Shown: positions 8,680-16,885, numbered from the stretch's first letter. The stretch is 64,000 nt of DNA from Fen-178 sp963722575 (GCA_963722575.1 CAVRNR010000004.1:186001-250000); one strand, 5' to 3'. Numbers and translations are program-made. The notes: generated by a model not told the origin, from the letters alone.

Positions 8680-8684
8680 CATAT
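8670..8684. promoter_or_regulatory. 15-bp palindromic operator candidate over the -35 box
   Basis: ATATGTTCAACATAT is a perfect 7-1-7 inverted repeat and contains the predicted -35 box of the module promoter. Its size suits a dimeric winged-helix regulator, and the GntR/FCD protein at 2376-3077 is the nearest candidate. Binding is inferred. Confidence 0.55.
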
Positions 8685-8705
8685 TTCTTCGGCAGTCGTA
8701 ACGCC

Positions 8706-8723
8706 GGGCCCAGAGGGCACCCC
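8706..8723. repeat. Dispersed GGGCCCAGAGGG-type repeat, copy 1
   Basis: GGGCCCAGAGGGCACCCC. The same 17-18 base word, allowing C/T at one or two positions, occurs at 14707-14724, 14863-14879 and 46125-46142. It is far too long to recur four times by chance in 64 kb. Confidence 0.7.
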
Positions 8724-8771
8724 CTTGTCGCCGGTGGGGTTGTCCGGACTGGGAAGAACACCGGCGACAAG
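8724..8771. repeat. 13-bp perfect inverted repeat upstream of the lipoprotein gene
   Basis: Arms CTTGTCGCCGGTG (8724-8736) and CACCGGCGACAAG (8759-8771) enclose a 22-base loop. There is no T-run, so it is not a simple terminator. It lies in the divergent region between the module promoter and the lipoprotein gene at 8812. Confidence 0.6.
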
Positions 8772-8811
8772 ATCGCCGGCGCCACGGCGGTAGAATGAAG
8801 GGGGTGTTTTT

Positions 8812-9444
8812 ATGCACAAGAAGATCTTAATAGCTGCTACCGCGGTAGCCGCCGCAGTGGCCATGACGGCTTGTTCGGAAGCTCCCACGCCAACGGAGAT
8901 ACAGAAAGCGGGGGTTGAAACCAAGCAGGAGCCTGCCAAACCTCCCGAGCCGGTGGCCGCGCAAACGGCCTTCTATGAAATGTACAAGCCGGCGCGCACC
9001 TGGGCTCCCGACCTGCTGGTGCTCAGCCTGACCAGCAACGAAGTTCCCAGCATGAAGAGCGAAGATGGGAAGTTTCCGGCGTGGACCGCGGTCTTCGTCT
9101 CGCCCAGCTTGCGCGAGGCGCGCACCTTCACGTACTCGGTGGTCGATGACGGAGCCACCATCCACAAGGGAGTCAATGTGGGCGGCGCGGAACCCTGGAG
9201 CGGCGCCACAGCCAAGAGCGCTCCGTTTCAGACCACCGGATTCGTGGTGGATTCCGATGCCGCATACAAGACGGCATACGCCAAGGCGGCGGCGTGGGTG
9301 CAGAAGCATCCCGGCAAGAAAGTGTCGTTCTCCCTGGGAAGCGCGGCCCGCTTCCCGGCGCCAGTGTGGTTCATCATCTGGGGGGACACCAAATCGGGCT
9401 ACGCCGTTTATGTGAATGCCACGCTCGGTACGGTGATCAAGTAG
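8812..9444 (+). CDS. Lipoprotein of unknown function
   Basis: 210 aa. The N-terminus MHKKILIAATAVAAAVAMTAC is a type II signal peptide with lipobox MTAC, so the mature protein begins at Cys21 and is membrane-anchored. A Pro/Glu-rich linker follows, then a globular part of about 150 residues (ARTWAPDLLVLSLTSNEVPS, KFPAWTAVFVSPSLREARTF, VSFSLGSAARFPAPVWFIIWG). This layout resembles small secreted acidobacterial proteins, but I do not recognise a named family. Confidence 0.85.
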   Translation: MHKKILIAATAVAAAVAMTACSEAPTPTEIQKAGVETKQEPAKPPEPVAAQTAFYEMYKPARTWAPDLLVLSLTSNEVPSMKSEDGKFPAWTAVFVSPSLREARTFTYSVVDDGATIHKGVNVGGAEPWSGATAKSAPFQTTGFVVDSDAAYKTAYAKAAAWVQKHPGKKVSFSLGSAARFPAPVWFIIWGDTKSGYAVYVNATLGTVIK

Positions 9445-9450
9445 ACGGGA

Positions 9451-9861
9451 TCACGCCTTATCGCCGCCGAGGCTGATCACGAAATATTGTGCCGGGTCGG
9501 GGCCGGGGTTGCGCCAGCCGTGCAGGTCGTTGGAGGCCAGATACAGCACCGATCCCGCGGTCACGCGCGTGGTTTCGCCCAGGATGGTGGCGTCGAGCAT
9601 GCCCGACCGGAGCATGAGCACCTCTTCGTGAATGTGCTTGTGCGGCGGGTGCGGGGCCTGGCCGGGGGCCAGTTCGGTGATGTGCAGCTCGATGGGGAAT
9701 CCGGAGTGGGTTTCGCCGTTCAGAACGGCGCGCGAGGAGCCGCGCACCGGCAGGTCCTCATACTTGTAGACCTTGGATGGAAGGACCTTCGACTGCGCCT
9801 GGCCGCTGGCCGCCGCCAATGCGGGAAGCAGCAGGCCCAAGTCTCTGCGAGAGTAATTCAC
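9451..9861 (-). CDS. Tat-exported cupin-domain protein
   Basis: 136 aa. I start it at GTG 9861 because GAGGAGG lies about ten bases upstream and the product then begins with a twin-arginine signal (NYSRRDLGLLLPALAAA). The rest is one cupin barrel: PHPPHKHIHEEVLMLRSG carries the metal-binding His residues and Glu of motif 1, and VLYLASNDLHGWRNPG is motif 2. The substrate is unknown. It converges on the lipoprotein gene, with six bases between the stops. Confidence 0.8.
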   Translation of the reverse strand: MNYSRRDLGLLLPALAAASGQAQSKVLPSKVYKYEDLPVRGSSRAVLNGETHSGFPIELHITELAPGQAPHPPHKHIHEEVLMLRSGMLDATILGETTRVTAGSVLYLASNDLHGWRNPGPDPAQYFVISLGGDKA

Positions 9862-9944
9862 GATAGATGTTCCTCCTCGACCAAGTTTACTACCACATGC
9901 CATACTGAAGTCCTGGCACGATTTCGATCCGAAGGGTGGTCTCT

Positions 9945-10142
9945 ATGCGCACGAAAGTCCTGCTGGCCCTCACGACCATAGCTCCGGCTCTGGCCGCCCG
10001 CGCTTTTTCCCAGACGCTGCGCCAAGGTGTCCGGAAGAAGGCCTCCATGGGAGGCATCGCCGCGTTCCGCAAACATGTGGACCCGGCCGCTGTTTCCATC
10101 GTGAAAGCCGGCGACTTCAAAGCCGCGGGTGTGTACCAATAA
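9945..10142 (+). CDS. Small secreted protein, possibly an M16-peptidase remnant
   Basis: 65 aa with an N-terminal signal-like stretch (MRTKVLLALTTIAPALAARA) and a C-terminus DPAAVSIVKAGDFKAAGVYQ. The phrase SIVKAGDF resembles the last residues of M16 zinc-protease-like proteins, so this may be a fused or decayed fragment. The stop is immediately followed by the ATG of the next gene (TAAATG). A GGTGG site precedes the start. Low certainty that it is a functional gene. Confidence 0.4.
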   Translation: MRTKVLLALTTIAPALAARAFSQTLRQGVRKKASMGGIAAFRKHVDPAAVSIVKAGDFKAAGVYQ

Positions 10143-11480
10143 ATGCGCGGCCGACCCGGACTCTGGCTCTTTCTGGGCGTGCTGTTGGTCTACAGCATCT
10201 GCCCGCCATTCATCTCCTACGATTCCTACTGGAGCGTTCCCACGGCTCTTGGCATGATGCGCCACGGCAGCACGGCCGTGGATGAATTCGTCCCATCGGC
10301 GCCGGTGGATTCGCACTACGGCCTGGAATGCGTTCCGGCCGTGGGGCCGCCGCTCGGTTACGGACAGGCCAACGGGTGCCCCGGCGGGCATTGGTACAAT
10401 GTCTTCCCCATCGGCGTTTCGGTGCTGGCGCTGCCGCTGATCTTCCTCATGCAGATCGCGGTGGCGCTGGTGGGCCCGCTGGTCCCGAAAACCGGACCGC
10501 TGTTCTCGCAGCCCGTGGTGGCGGCGTTCTTCTCCGGAGATTTCGTGGCCGGCCACTCCCTGGTGGAGCTGTGGTGCGCCAGCACATTCGGCGCCATCGC
10601 CGTCTGGCTCCAATACCGCATCGCCTCCCGGTTTCTTCCCCGGCGCCAGGCGGTCTGGCTCGCGCTGCTGTTCGCGTTTGGCACCTCGGAGTGGTCCATC
10701 GCCAGCCGCAACCTGTTTCCGCACGGACTCACGGTGCTGTTGCTGAGTGCGGCGCTGTATCTGGCGCTGCTGGCGCGCGAGGAGCCATCGCACATCCGCT
10801 TTGCCGGGCTGGCGTTGGCGCTGGCGTTCACCGTTCGCCCGTCGAACGCCATCTCCGCCGCGGTCTTCACGCTCTACGTCGCCGTGCATTACCGCCGCTA
10901 CCTAGTGAGCTTTGTGGGCTGGGCGCTGCCTGTTGCCATGGCCTACTTCGCCTACAACCTGGTGGTGAAGCACAGCCTGATTCCGCTCTACCTGGGGATT
11001 CAGGCCCGCGTCGCGGCGCTGCCGGGCGTGGCCATGTATCTCTTCAGCCCCTCTCGCGGATTGCTGATCTTTACTCCCGTTTTCCTGTTCTCGGTGGCCG
11101 GCATCGTTCTCGCGTGGCGTATGCGCTGGTGCTGGCCGCTGACGCCGTACCTGGTTGCAATCATTCTTCTCCACACGGCCCTGATCGTCACGTTCTGGCC
11201 CGGGCACTGCTATGGTCCCCGGTATTTTGCGGACATGACGCACCTGCTCGTTCTGTTTCTGATCCCCGCCATACTCTATTGGCGGGCGATGCGGGGGCCG
11301 GCGCGAACGATTGCAGCCGGAGTGTTTCTTCTGCTGGCGGCCTGGGGAGTCTTCGCGCACGGCCGGGGCGGGACTTCCATCGCCGCCAATCAATGGAGCG
11401 CTCTGCCGGTGAACGTGGACCAGGCGAAGTGGCGCGTCTGGGACTGGAGCGACCCGCAATTTTTCCGGGGCCTGCGATAG
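10143..11480 (+). CDS. Polytopic membrane protein, glycosyltransferase-like (GT-C type)
   Basis: 445 aa with about ten hydrophobic segments from residue 7 to the C-terminus. The first loop carries FISYDSYW, fitting the acidic periplasmic loop of GT-C transferases that use lipid-linked sugars. Further segments include GHSLVELWCASTFGAIAVWL and HGLTVLLLSAALYLALLAREE. No sugar specificity can be read. The ATG directly abuts the stop of the small gene before it, and a perfect palindrome follows its stop (11481-11500). Confidence 0.65.
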   Translation: MRGRPGLWLFLGVLLVYSICPPFISYDSYWSVPTALGMMRHGSTAVDEFVPSAPVDSHYGLECVPAVGPPLGYGQANGCPGGHWYNVFPIGVSVLALPLIFLMQIAVALVGPLVPKTGPLFSQPVVAAFFSGDFVAGHSLVELWCASTFGAIAVWLQYRIASRFLPRRQAVWLALLFAFGTSEWSIASRNLFPHGLTVLLLSAALYLALLAREEPSHIRFAGLALALAFTVRPSNAISAAVFTLYVAVHYRRYLVSFVGWALPVAMAYFAYNLVVKHSLIPLYLGIQARVAALPGVAMYLFSPSRGLLIFTPVFLFSVAGIVLAWRMRWCWPLTPYLVAIILLHTALIVTFWPGHCYGPRYFADMTHLLVLFLIPAILYWRAMRGPARTIAAGVFLLLAAWGVFAHGRGGTSIAANQWSALPVNVDQAKWRVWDWSDPQFFRGLR

Positions 11481-11500
11481 GGGCCGGGCATGCCCGGCCC
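11481..11500. repeat. 20-bp perfect palindrome, dispersed family
   Basis: GGGCCGGGCATGCCCGGCCC, directly after the stop of the membrane protein gene. A near-identical palindrome sits at 23274-23293 after ftsK. It has no T-run; it could still slow or end transcription. Confidence 0.65.
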
Positions 11501-11521
11501 ACGCCCGCTACAATCAGTTCT

Positions 11522-12850
11522 ATGCATAACTGGAGCAGGCGGGGTGCCCGATGGGCCCTGGCGCTGGCGCTGCTGGCATGCGCGCCTCTGGCGGCCGAGA
11601 TCCGGTCGCTCACCATTCTCCATACCAACGATCTGCACGCGCGGCTGTCGCCACTGGAAGACAAGCAGGGCGGCTTCGCCTATTACGCCACCGTCATCCG
11701 GCGCGAGCGCGCCAATTGCAACGACTGCATTCTGCTGTTTGCCGGCGACCTGGTGCAGGGCTCGCCGGTTTCCACCATCTTCCACGGGCTGCCGGTCTAC
11801 GAAATCGCCAACCTGTTCGGCTTCGATGCCGCCACGCTCGGCAACCACGAGTTCGACTACGGCTGGATGCAGGTGCGCAAATTCATCCAGACCGCGAACT
11901 ATCCCATGGTGACTTGCAACCTGGTGGGCGCCAACGGCCAGTTGTTCACCCAGCCGTACGTCATCCTCACTGTCAACAAACTGCGCGTGGCGGTGATCGG
12001 CGCCATGACGGACACTTTGCGCGACATCTCGCAGCCCCAACTCCTGGGAGAATGGCACACGCTGCCGGTGGTGGCGACGGCGCGGAAATACGCGGCCGAG
12101 CTGCGGGCGAAATCCGACCTGGTGGTGCTGCTCGGACACATTACGGGGCAGGAGGAAATGCAATTTCTGAATACCGCGACGGAGATTCCGGTGCTGGTCA
12201 CCGGGCACGTTCACAGCGGCCTGACCCAGCCACTGTCGCGCGACGGGCGCGTGCTGGTGCGCGTGAAAGCTTACGGCGCCGAGCTGGGCCGCCTGGAGTT
12301 GCAGGTGGACACCGAAAAGAAAGCGCCGGTCTCATGGACCTGGAAGCGCATCCCGGTGGACTCCACCAAGATCGAGCCCGCCGCGGACGTGGCCCGCGAA
12401 GTGAAGCACTGGGAGGATCAAGTGGCGGCCCGCGTCGATCAGCCTCTGGCCGTCTCGAAGAGGCAGTTCACAAAGGTGGAGGTGAAGCGCCTCATCGAGC
12501 AGGCCATGCGCGACGAAACCGGCGCCGACTTCGCCTTCATGAACCTGGGCGGGGTGCGCGACATCGTGCCGCGGGGGCAGTTGACGGTGCGCAACATCTG
12601 GGACATCATGCCGTTCGACAACACGGTCGTGGTGGGCACATTCAAGGGCCGCGAGCTGCCGAAGGTAGTGGTGGGAGACCGCAAAGTGGACCCCGACCGC
12701 GAATACACGCTGGCGGTGAGCAATTTCACCGCCGAGAACCAGGGCACGGCGGAGAACCTGCGGACCACCGGCCTGAAGTTTCCGCACGAGGTTGGGCTGC
12801 TGCGCGACATGCTGGTGGATTGGTTCCGCAAGAAGAAAGTAATCGAGTAA
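11522..12850 (+). CDS. Secreted 5'-nucleotidase/2',3'-cyclic phosphodiesterase family protein
   Basis: 442 aa. Starting at ATG 11522 gives a signal peptide (RRGARWALALALLACAPLAAE). The metallophosphoesterase domain (about 28-260) has the motifs ILHTNDLHARL, FAGDLVQGSP, TLGNHEFDYGW and TGHVHSGL, which supply the dinuclear metal ligands. The C-terminal 5'-nucleotidase domain (about 300-430) includes ADFAFMNLGGVRDIVPRG and the substrate-stacking region. Such enzymes hydrolyse extracellular nucleotides to nucleosides and phosphate. Length is slightly shorter than UshA. The next gene starts eight bases downstream. Confidence 0.9.
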   Translation: MHNWSRRGARWALALALLACAPLAAEIRSLTILHTNDLHARLSPLEDKQGGFAYYATVIRRERANCNDCILLFAGDLVQGSPVSTIFHGLPVYEIANLFGFDAATLGNHEFDYGWMQVRKFIQTANYPMVTCNLVGANGQLFTQPYVILTVNKLRVAVIGAMTDTLRDISQPQLLGEWHTLPVVATARKYAAELRAKSDLVVLLGHITGQEEMQFLNTATEIPVLVTGHVHSGLTQPLSRDGRVLVRVKAYGAELGRLELQVDTEKKAPVSWTWKRIPVDSTKIEPAADVAREVKHWEDQVAARVDQPLAVSKRQFTKVEVKRLIEQAMRDETGADFAFMNLGGVRDIVPRGQLTVRNIWDIMPFDNTVVVGTFKGRELPKVVVGDRKVDPDREYTLAVSNFTAENQGTAENLRTTGLKFPHEVGLLRDMLVDWFRKKKVIE

Positions 12851-12858
12851 GCGGCCCC

Positions 12859-13359
12859 ATGCTGATCGTCTTCGCGGGACCGCCCTGCGCCGGCAAGAGC
12901 ACGCTCGCGGCCGAGGTGGCACGCCGGCGCAACCTCCCGGTTCTCTCGATGGACGCCACGCGGCGGCGCATCCTGCCCGCGGCCGCCCACACGCGCGCCG
13001 ACCGCCAGGTGGCGTACCGCGCCATGCACCTGGCCGCCGAGCTGTTGCTGGCAGCCGGCGCCACGGCGATCCTCGACGCCCCCTATGGGCACCAGGAAGA
13101 CCGCGAAGAGCTGGCGCGGATTGCGGCGGGCGGGGACGTGCGGCTGATCGAATGCCGGGTGTCGCCGGAGACCGCCATCCGCCGTTTCCGCCAGCGCGGG
13201 CCAGACCCGGTGCGCCTGGATTTGACGGAAGATCTGGTGGGGCGGATGGTGCGCGAGTATCGATATACGCGCGCCGGGTTGATGGTGGACACGGAGGCGG
13301 AATCGCAGCGCGAATGTCTCGAACGGATTGAGAGCTACCTACAGAACAAAGAAGAATAA
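12859..13359 (+). CDS. P-loop kinase-like ATPase (AAA_33 type)
   Basis: 166 aa. It starts MLIVFAGPPCAGKSTLAAEVA, a Walker A motif, followed by LSMDATRRRILP and a lid-like region RFRQRGPDPVRLD. The fold matches small-molecule kinases of the zeta-toxin/gluconate kinase type; the substrate is unknown. It lies eight bases after the nucleotidase gene, so a shared transcript is likely. Confidence 0.8.
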   Translation: MLIVFAGPPCAGKSTLAAEVARRRNLPVLSMDATRRRILPAAAHTRADRQVAYRAMHLAAELLLAAGATAILDAPYGHQEDREELARIAAGGDVRLIECRVSPETAIRRFRQRGPDPVRLDLTEDLVGRMVREYRYTRAGLMVDTEAESQRECLERIESYLQNKEE

Positions 13360-13362
13360 TAG

Positions 13363-13462
13363 CCACGGATGAACACGGATGAACACCGATAAGCAAGGAC
13401 CGAGAAAAAACCTTAAGATTCTTTGTGCTCTCTTATCCGTGTTTATCCGTGTTCATCCGTGG
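13363..13462. repeat. Long dispersed palindromic repeat, copy 1
   Basis: The left arm begins CCACGGATGAACACGGATGA and the right arm (13431-13462) ends GTTCATCCGTGG. The arms are built from repeated CACGGAT(G/A)AA units and enclose a centre with CTTAAGATT. A second copy lies at 29815-29905. It sits between convergent genes and could fold as a long hairpin. Confidence 0.85.
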
Positions 13463-13488
13463 CCATAAATCTTTGTTCTGAGAGTCCC

Positions 13489-14796
13489 CTACGCTTTTAA
13501 CCTCGGGCGCTCATTGCGCACGAAGTCGGTGTCCTGGTTCGGCTCGCCGTCGCACTCGATGGCGAGGGTGGTCACGGGATCGTCCGGCGCGTTCGCGGGC
13601 AGGCCCGTGAAGCGCACGCGGAACTTGTCCTGCTCGAACTTCACGGGGGCGCCGGAGGCCAGCATGCGCGCGGATTTCACCTGGTTCATGAGCCCGCCTA
13701 TGGCCACGTACTCTCCGGGCCAGAAGTACACGTGCATGTAGAGCGTGTTGCCCTTGCGGGTAAAGCTGGCATAATTCGACCGCCCCGGCTGGCACACTTC
13801 GGTGTCGTAAAACGATTTGCCGTTCTTGTCCAGCCACTTGCCCACGGCGGTCAGAATCCGAACCGATTCCTCGGGGATACCGCCATCCGGCTGGGGTCCG
13901 ATGTTAAGCAGGTAGTTGCCGGCGCCGTGCGCACAGGTGATCAGGTTGCGCACAATGGTCTTGGGCGATTTCCAGTTGTCGTCGGCCTTCTGATAGCCCC
14001 AACTGTCGTTCATGGTCATGCACGATTCCCAGGCGCGATTCTGCTCGGCCTGGATTCTCTGCTCCGGAGTGGCGAAATCGCCATCCAGCTTATTGCGGTT
14101 GTTGACAATGATCTCGGGCTGGAGCTGGAACACCATCTGGTTCATCTTCTCCGACTCCCAGCCCTTGGCGTCGAGCGGCCAGGCCACGTCGTACCACAGG
14201 ATGTCGATCTTGCCGTAGTTGGTGAGCAGCTCGCGGATCTGGCCGTGGATGTAATCGACGAAACGGCGGCGGGCGGCTTCGTCGGTGGCGCAGCGCGCGC
14301 CGTCGGGATGGTGCCAATCCATGAGCGAGTAGTAGAAGCCGACGCGCAGTCCCTCGGCGCGCGCGGCCTCGACGTACTCCTTCACCAGGTCGCGGCCGGG
14401 GCCCTGTTTGGGCGCGCAGTAATCGGTCAGCCTGGTGGCGAAGTTACAGAAACCTTCGTGGTGTTTGGTGGTCATCACCATGTACTTCTGGCCGGCCTGT
14501 TTGGCGAGCCGGGCCCAATCGTGGGCGGCGTTGGGCTTGGGCTTGAAACGCGTGGCGAGCTGCTGGTACTCGGCCACGGGGATGCCTTCGTTTTCCATCA
14601 CCCACTCGTGGCGCCCCAGCACGCTGTAGAGGCCCCAGTGGATGAACATGCCGAACCGGGCTTCGTGCCACCACTTCATGCGGGCTTCGCGGTCGGCCTC
14701 GCCGCCGGGCCCAGAGGGCACCCCAAAGGCGGTTGTGGTGGAAGCCGCGGCCGCCGCGCCGGCGGCCATCATTTGCAGATAATCGCGTCGAGTCAT
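13489..14796 (-). CDS. Alpha-L-fucosidase, GH29, Tat-exported
   Basis: 435 aa from ATG 14796 (AGGAG upstream). The N-terminus MTRRDYLQMMAAGAAAAAS is a Tat signal. The catalytic barrel follows: WWHEARFGMFIHWGLYSVLG, YMVMTTKHHEGF, GFYYSLMDWHHPDG, and KIDILWYDVAW with the Asp expected as nucleophile. These are GH29 landmarks. The enzyme would release L-fucose from glycans in the periplasm or outside. A copy of the dispersed GGGCCCAGAGGG repeat (14707-14724) is read in frame as GVPSGPG just after the signal. Confidence 0.9.
   Translation of the reverse strand: MTRRDYLQMMAAGAAAAASTTTAFGVPSGPGGEADREARMKWWHEARFGMFIHWGLYSVLGRHEWVMENEGIPVAEYQQLATRFKPKPNAAHDWARLAKQAGQKYMVMTTKHHEGFCNFATRLTDYCAPKQGPGRDLVKEYVEAARAEGLRVGFYYSLMDWHHPDGARCATDEAARRRFVDYIHGQIRELLTNYGKIDILWYDVAWPLDAKGWESEKMNQMVFQLQPEIIVNNRNKLDGDFATPEQRIQAEQNRAWESCMTMNDSWGYQKADDNWKSPKTIVRNLITCAHGAGNYLLNIGPQPDGGIPEESVRILTAVGKWLDKNGKSFYDTEVCQPGRSNYASFTRKGNTLYMHVYFWPGEYVAIGGLMNQVKSARMLASGAPVKFEQDKFRVRFTGLPANAPDDPVTTLAIECDGEPNQDTDFVRNERPRLKA
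14707..14724. repeat. Dispersed GGGCCCAGAGGG-type repeat, copy 2 (inside the fucosidase gene)
   Basis: GGGCCCAGAGGGCACCCC, identical to the copy at 8706-8723. It is read on the minus strand as part of the linker after the Tat signal. Confidence 0.7.
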
Positions 14797-14862
14797 CGCT
14801 GGTGCTCCTGTGGGATCAGCATAGCACGCGGGATTTGTGGAGCAGCTTGGCAAGCTGCGCGC

Positions 14863-14879
14863 GACCCAGAGGGTACCCC
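14863..14879. repeat. Dispersed GGGCCCAGAGGG-type repeat, copy 3
   Basis: GACCCAGAGGGTACCCC, intergenic, next to a 17-bp palindrome (GCAGCTTG/CAAGCTGC, 14842-14858). Confidence 0.65.
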
Positions 14880-14911
14880 AGTTACCGGCGCAACAGGCGC
14901 CCTGCCAGGAC

Positions 14912-14980
14912 TCAGCCTCCGAGTTTCCGCACGAGATCGCGAAGAGGCATGGCCCCCTTCTTAGGTTTCAGCAGCTTCCG
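14912..14980 (-). pseudogene. C-terminal remnant of a Phd/YefM-type antitoxin
   Basis: Read on the minus strand this gives KKGAMPLRDLVRKLGG and a TGA, closely matching the end of the intact antitoxin at 17312-17578 (EKGTIPLRDLMRELGD). The similarity continues a few bases past the stop, then ends; no toxin follows. It looks like the scar of a deleted paralogous toxin-antitoxin locus. Confidence 0.6.
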
Positions 14981-15015
14981 GAACAATCGCCTTATCATAA
15001 AGAACTGGAGGGCCC

Positions 15016-16206
15016 GTGCGAATAAGAGCGCTTTTCGTGGCGGCCTTGCTGGCGGCGGCCTCCCATGCTCAAACGGGATGTAACGACCGGCTCGCGTCGC
15101 CCGTTTTGACTGTTCCGCTGCCTTCGCCGCCTTTCGGAGTGGCGGTGTCCACCGATGGCTGCTGGGTATTCGTTTCCATGATGAACAGTAACGGGGGAAA
15201 GGGTGCGGGTATCGCGGTGCTCAGCCGGAAGGGCGGGCGCGTGGATCTCGTGCGGACTTATCCGCTGCCCACGCCACCTACGGGGATCGTGTTGACGCAT
15301 GATGGCAAACTGCTGATCGCCGCCGCAATTGACAAGGTTGTGTTTCTCGACGTTCCTTGCCTGATTTCGGGCTGCGGCAAGCCGATGGCCGGGTCCCTTT
15401 CCGACGGCCGAAGAATGGACAGTATTTACGCCAACGTGACCTCGGATGACAAGCTCCTGTTTGTGAGCGAGGAGGCCGCATCCGCCGTCACGGTCATCGA
15501 CCTCGACCACGCCCGCAGCGCTCAATTCGGCGCCGACTCCATCATCGGCAAGATACCCGTGGGCCGCGCGCCCATCGCGCTGACGTTTTCACCCGACGGC
15601 CGCTGGCTGTTCACCACCAGCCAGGTAGCCTTGAAGGAATGGGGCTGGCCGGCGGCCTGCAAGCCCGAAGGCCGCCCGAACGTTTCGGACCTGGTGAATC
15701 CGGAGGGCGCGGTGATGGTGATCGACGTAGCGCGCGCCAAATCCGACCCGGCGCACGCGGTGGCTGGGCGCGTTCCAGCGGGATGCAGTCCGGTGCGCAT
15801 GGCAATCTCGCCTTCGGGCGACCGGATCTACGCGACTGCGCGCAACAGTAACGCGGTCGTGTCCTTTGATGCGGGCAAGCTGATTTCCGATCCGGCCCAC
15901 TCCAGGTTGGGAATGGCGTCCGTGGGCGCCGCCCCAGTGCCAATCGCGCTGGTGGGTGATGGAAAGACGGTGGTGGTGGGCAACTCGAATCGTTTTGCCG
16001 GAGGAGGCGCGGCGCAGAGCCTGAGCCTGCTCGATGCTGCCAAGATCCGGGGCAATGAGGATGCGGGCATTGGCACCATGGCGGCTGGTGCATTCCCGCG
16101 CGAACTTCGCGTCTCGACGGATGGGCAGACGCTATATCTGACCAATTTCGGGTCGAATTCGCTCCAGGTGATGGACGTGGGGCGCCTCGACCCCAAGCGT
16201 CCGTGA
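15016..16206 (+). CDS. Secreted beta-propeller (YncE/lactonase-like) protein
   Basis: 396 aa from GTG 15016, with GGAGG four to five bases upstream. A signal peptide (MRIRALFVAALLAAASHAQ) is followed by repeated blade motifs such as PPFGVAVSTDGCWVFV, PPTGIVLTHDGKLLIAA, APIALTFSPDGRWLFTT, SPVRMAISPSGDRIYATA and FPRELRVSTDGQTLYLTN. This is the pattern of YVTN-type seven-bladed propellers, which act in binding or as lactonases. Four Cys suggest disulfides. The exact role is unknown. Confidence 0.8.
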   Translation: MRIRALFVAALLAAASHAQTGCNDRLASPVLTVPLPSPPFGVAVSTDGCWVFVSMMNSNGGKGAGIAVLSRKGGRVDLVRTYPLPTPPTGIVLTHDGKLLIAAAIDKVVFLDVPCLISGCGKPMAGSLSDGRRMDSIYANVTSDDKLLFVSEEAASAVTVIDLDHARSAQFGADSIIGKIPVGRAPIALTFSPDGRWLFTTSQVALKEWGWPAACKPEGRPNVSDLVNPEGAVMVIDVARAKSDPAHAVAGRVPAGCSPVRMAISPSGDRIYATARNSNAVVSFDAGKLISDPAHSRLGMASVGAAPVPIALVGDGKTVVVGNSNRFAGGGAAQSLSLLDAAKIRGNEDAGIGTMAAGAFPRELRVSTDGQTLYLTNFGSNSLQVMDVGRLDPKRP

Positions 16207-16237
16207 GCGACCAGCGCGCTGGTCTCTTCGCAGAGGA

Positions 16238-16885
16238 TCAGTCCGAGAAGCGACCCCCCGCGGCGTCCAGCCGGACGACGTACGCTCCGGAAGATTCCTT
16301 GCATTCCGCCCGGACCCGGGAAGCGAGTGCTTGAGCCTCCGACTCCCTAAGCTGATCGCCAACCACTACGCACGATAACCCTGGCGCCTTTGGACGCGTG
16401 AGAATGCGAGCCGCACCGAAGAGGGCGTCGAGCGCCTGGCGCAATCGCCGGGCGTTGTCGGGGTTGCGGAAGGTACCCGCCTGCACTGCAAACGCCATTG
16501 CTCTCGTGGGGAGAAGGACCTCCAAGGCCACTTTCACGACCCCGGAATCCGTCATTCCGAGGCGGCGAGCTGCCGCTTCGGAGACATCGATGAGCCGATC
16601 CCCGCTGAATGGGCCGCGGTCGTTGATCCTCACCACGACGCTGTCGCCGCCTTCTACCCGCCGGATCCGTACGTTGGTGCCGAAGGGCAGCGTACGATGG
16701 GCGGCGGTAAGCGCCTCCGCATCATAGGTTTCGCCACTGGCGGCAAGCTTCCCGTGAAAAGATTTCCCGTACCAGCTTGCGAGGCCCTGTTCCGCACATG
16801 TGCTCGGCCCCGATAGCGCCCAGGCTAACGCCACTACCGCAACAGCGGTGCGGATCGTCCGGGCAGGTCGAAGCCGATCGGACAT
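16238..16885 (-). CDS. rlpA: RlpA-like septal-ring lytic transglycosylase
   Basis: 215 aa. A signal peptide (about 1-31) is followed by the RlpA double-psi beta-barrel: GLASWYGKSFHGKLAASGE, LPFGTNVRIRRVEGG, VVVRINDRGPF and DVSEAAARRLGM. The C-terminal ~80 residues resemble a SPOR domain (FAVQAGTFRNPDNARRLRQAL), which binds denuded septal glycan. Such proteins cleave peptidoglycan strands at division or separation. Length and order match the family. Confidence 0.88.
   Translation of the reverse strand: MSDRLRPARTIRTAVAVVALAWALSGPSTCAEQGLASWYGKSFHGKLAASGETYDAEALTAAHRTLPFGTNVRIRRVEGGDSVVVRINDRGPFSGDRLIDVSEAAARRLGMTDSGVVKVALEVLLPTRAMAFAVQAGTFRNPDNARRLRQALDALFGAARILTRPKAPGLSCVVVGDQLRESEAQALASRVRAECKESSGAYVVRLDAAGGRFSD

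Noticed and set aside
10328..11521. N-terminal extension of the 5'-nucleotidase frame back to 10328
   Set aside because: It overlaps the membrane protein gene in another frame; the signal peptide at 11522 marks the real start.
13363..13462. CRISPR array
   Set aside because: The repeated CACGGAT units are arms of one long palindrome, without regular spacers.
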